Part shown: in pieces, positions 5,451 through 5,494 of the stretch
How the letters are laid out: every line of letters begins with the position of its first letter
How positions within the stretch are numbered: position 1 is the stretch's first letter
Source of the DNA: Actinomycetes bacterium
GTDB lineage: Bacteria > Actinomycetota > Actinomycetes > Actinomycetales > Demequinaceae
Length of the DNA stretch: 5,494 nt
Direction of reading: 5' to 3'
Assembly (NCBI GenBank): GCA_023428185.1
Contig: JAEYYZ010000112.1
Span: forward strand, 1-5,494
The notes under the pieces: model-generated
Databases searched by the model: none
Seen by the model: only the letters and a program-made list of their open reading frames with translations
Told to the model about the DNA's origin: nothing
Position numbers and translations under genes: made by a program

Positions 5451-5494
5451 GTGATCGTGGCAGTAGTAGGAGGCGGGCAACTCGCACGCATGAT
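5451..5494 (+). CDS. purK: PurK, N5-carboxyaminoimidazole ribonucleotide synthase, first 14 codons only
   Basis: GTG at 5451 opens a frame that reads MIVAVVGGGQLARM before the right edge. VVGGGQLARM is the hallmark N-terminal nucleotide-binding loop of PurK (ATP-grasp family), which makes N5-CAIR from AIR, bicarbonate and ATP in purine synthesis. GTG at 5457 is a second possible start, two codons later. The call rests on a short but very characteristic motif, supported by the divergent gtrA-like neighbour, a pairing known in actinobacteria; purE would be expected further downstream, outside the window. Confidence 0.8.
   Translation, partial: MIVAVVGGGQLARM

Noticed and set aside
5415..5480. 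Extended N-terminus of the gtrA-like protein from ATG 5480
   Set aside because: It would overlap the purK start on the other strand, and the extra 21 residues do not resemble the family, whose proteins begin shortly before the RFL..G..G motif.
1..5494. CRISPR arrays, tRNA/rRNA genes, insertion sequences, tandem repeats, frameshifted genes
   Set aside because: No regularly spaced repeats, no RNA-gene signatures, no transposase motifs or terminal repeats, and every called gene reads through without internal stops.

Overview
The window looks like a chromosomal segment of a high-GC actinobacterium (Actinomycetota, probably Micrococcales or a relative). The evidence is the strong G/C bias at third codon positions, GTG start codons, several genes without a Shine-Dalgarno site but with a TAnnnT box 6-8 nt before the start codon (leaderless style), and a divergent gtrA-like/purK pair, an arrangement also known from Mycobacterium. 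Genus cannot be fixed from sequence alone.

Layout. Positions 1-647 (minus) hold the N-terminal 215 residues of a membrane-anchored or secreted GH5-type beta-mannanase-like glycoside hydrolase; the gene runs off the left edge. Positions 691-2889 (minus) encode a large polytopic membrane protein with GT-C glycosyltransferase features. It lies 43 bp upstream of the hydrolase on the same strand, so the two probably form one operon. A compact control region (about 2890-2968) separates this operon from a divergent two-component system: an OmpR-family response regulator (2969-3643, plus) and its sensor histidine kinase (3647-4954, plus), 3 bp apart. A GtrA-like four-helix membrane protein (4971-5417, minus) converges on the kinase with a 16-bp gap. 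The right edge holds the first 14 codons of purK (5451 onward, plus), divergent from gtrA across 33 bp.

How it may fit together. A GT-C enzyme normally moves sugar from a polyprenyl-phosphate carrier outside the membrane, and GtrA-like proteins are linked to flipping or handling such carriers. The GH5-like protein would act on a beta-mannan-type glycan at the cell surface. With the divergently placed sensor/regulator pair, this suggests a cell-envelope or exopolysaccharide glycan module with its own regulator. That link is inference from gene order; purK (purine synthesis) is probably only a conserved neighbour of gtrA. There is no sign of mobile elements, CRISPR, rRNA or tRNA, and no gene-free stretch longer than about 80 bp.
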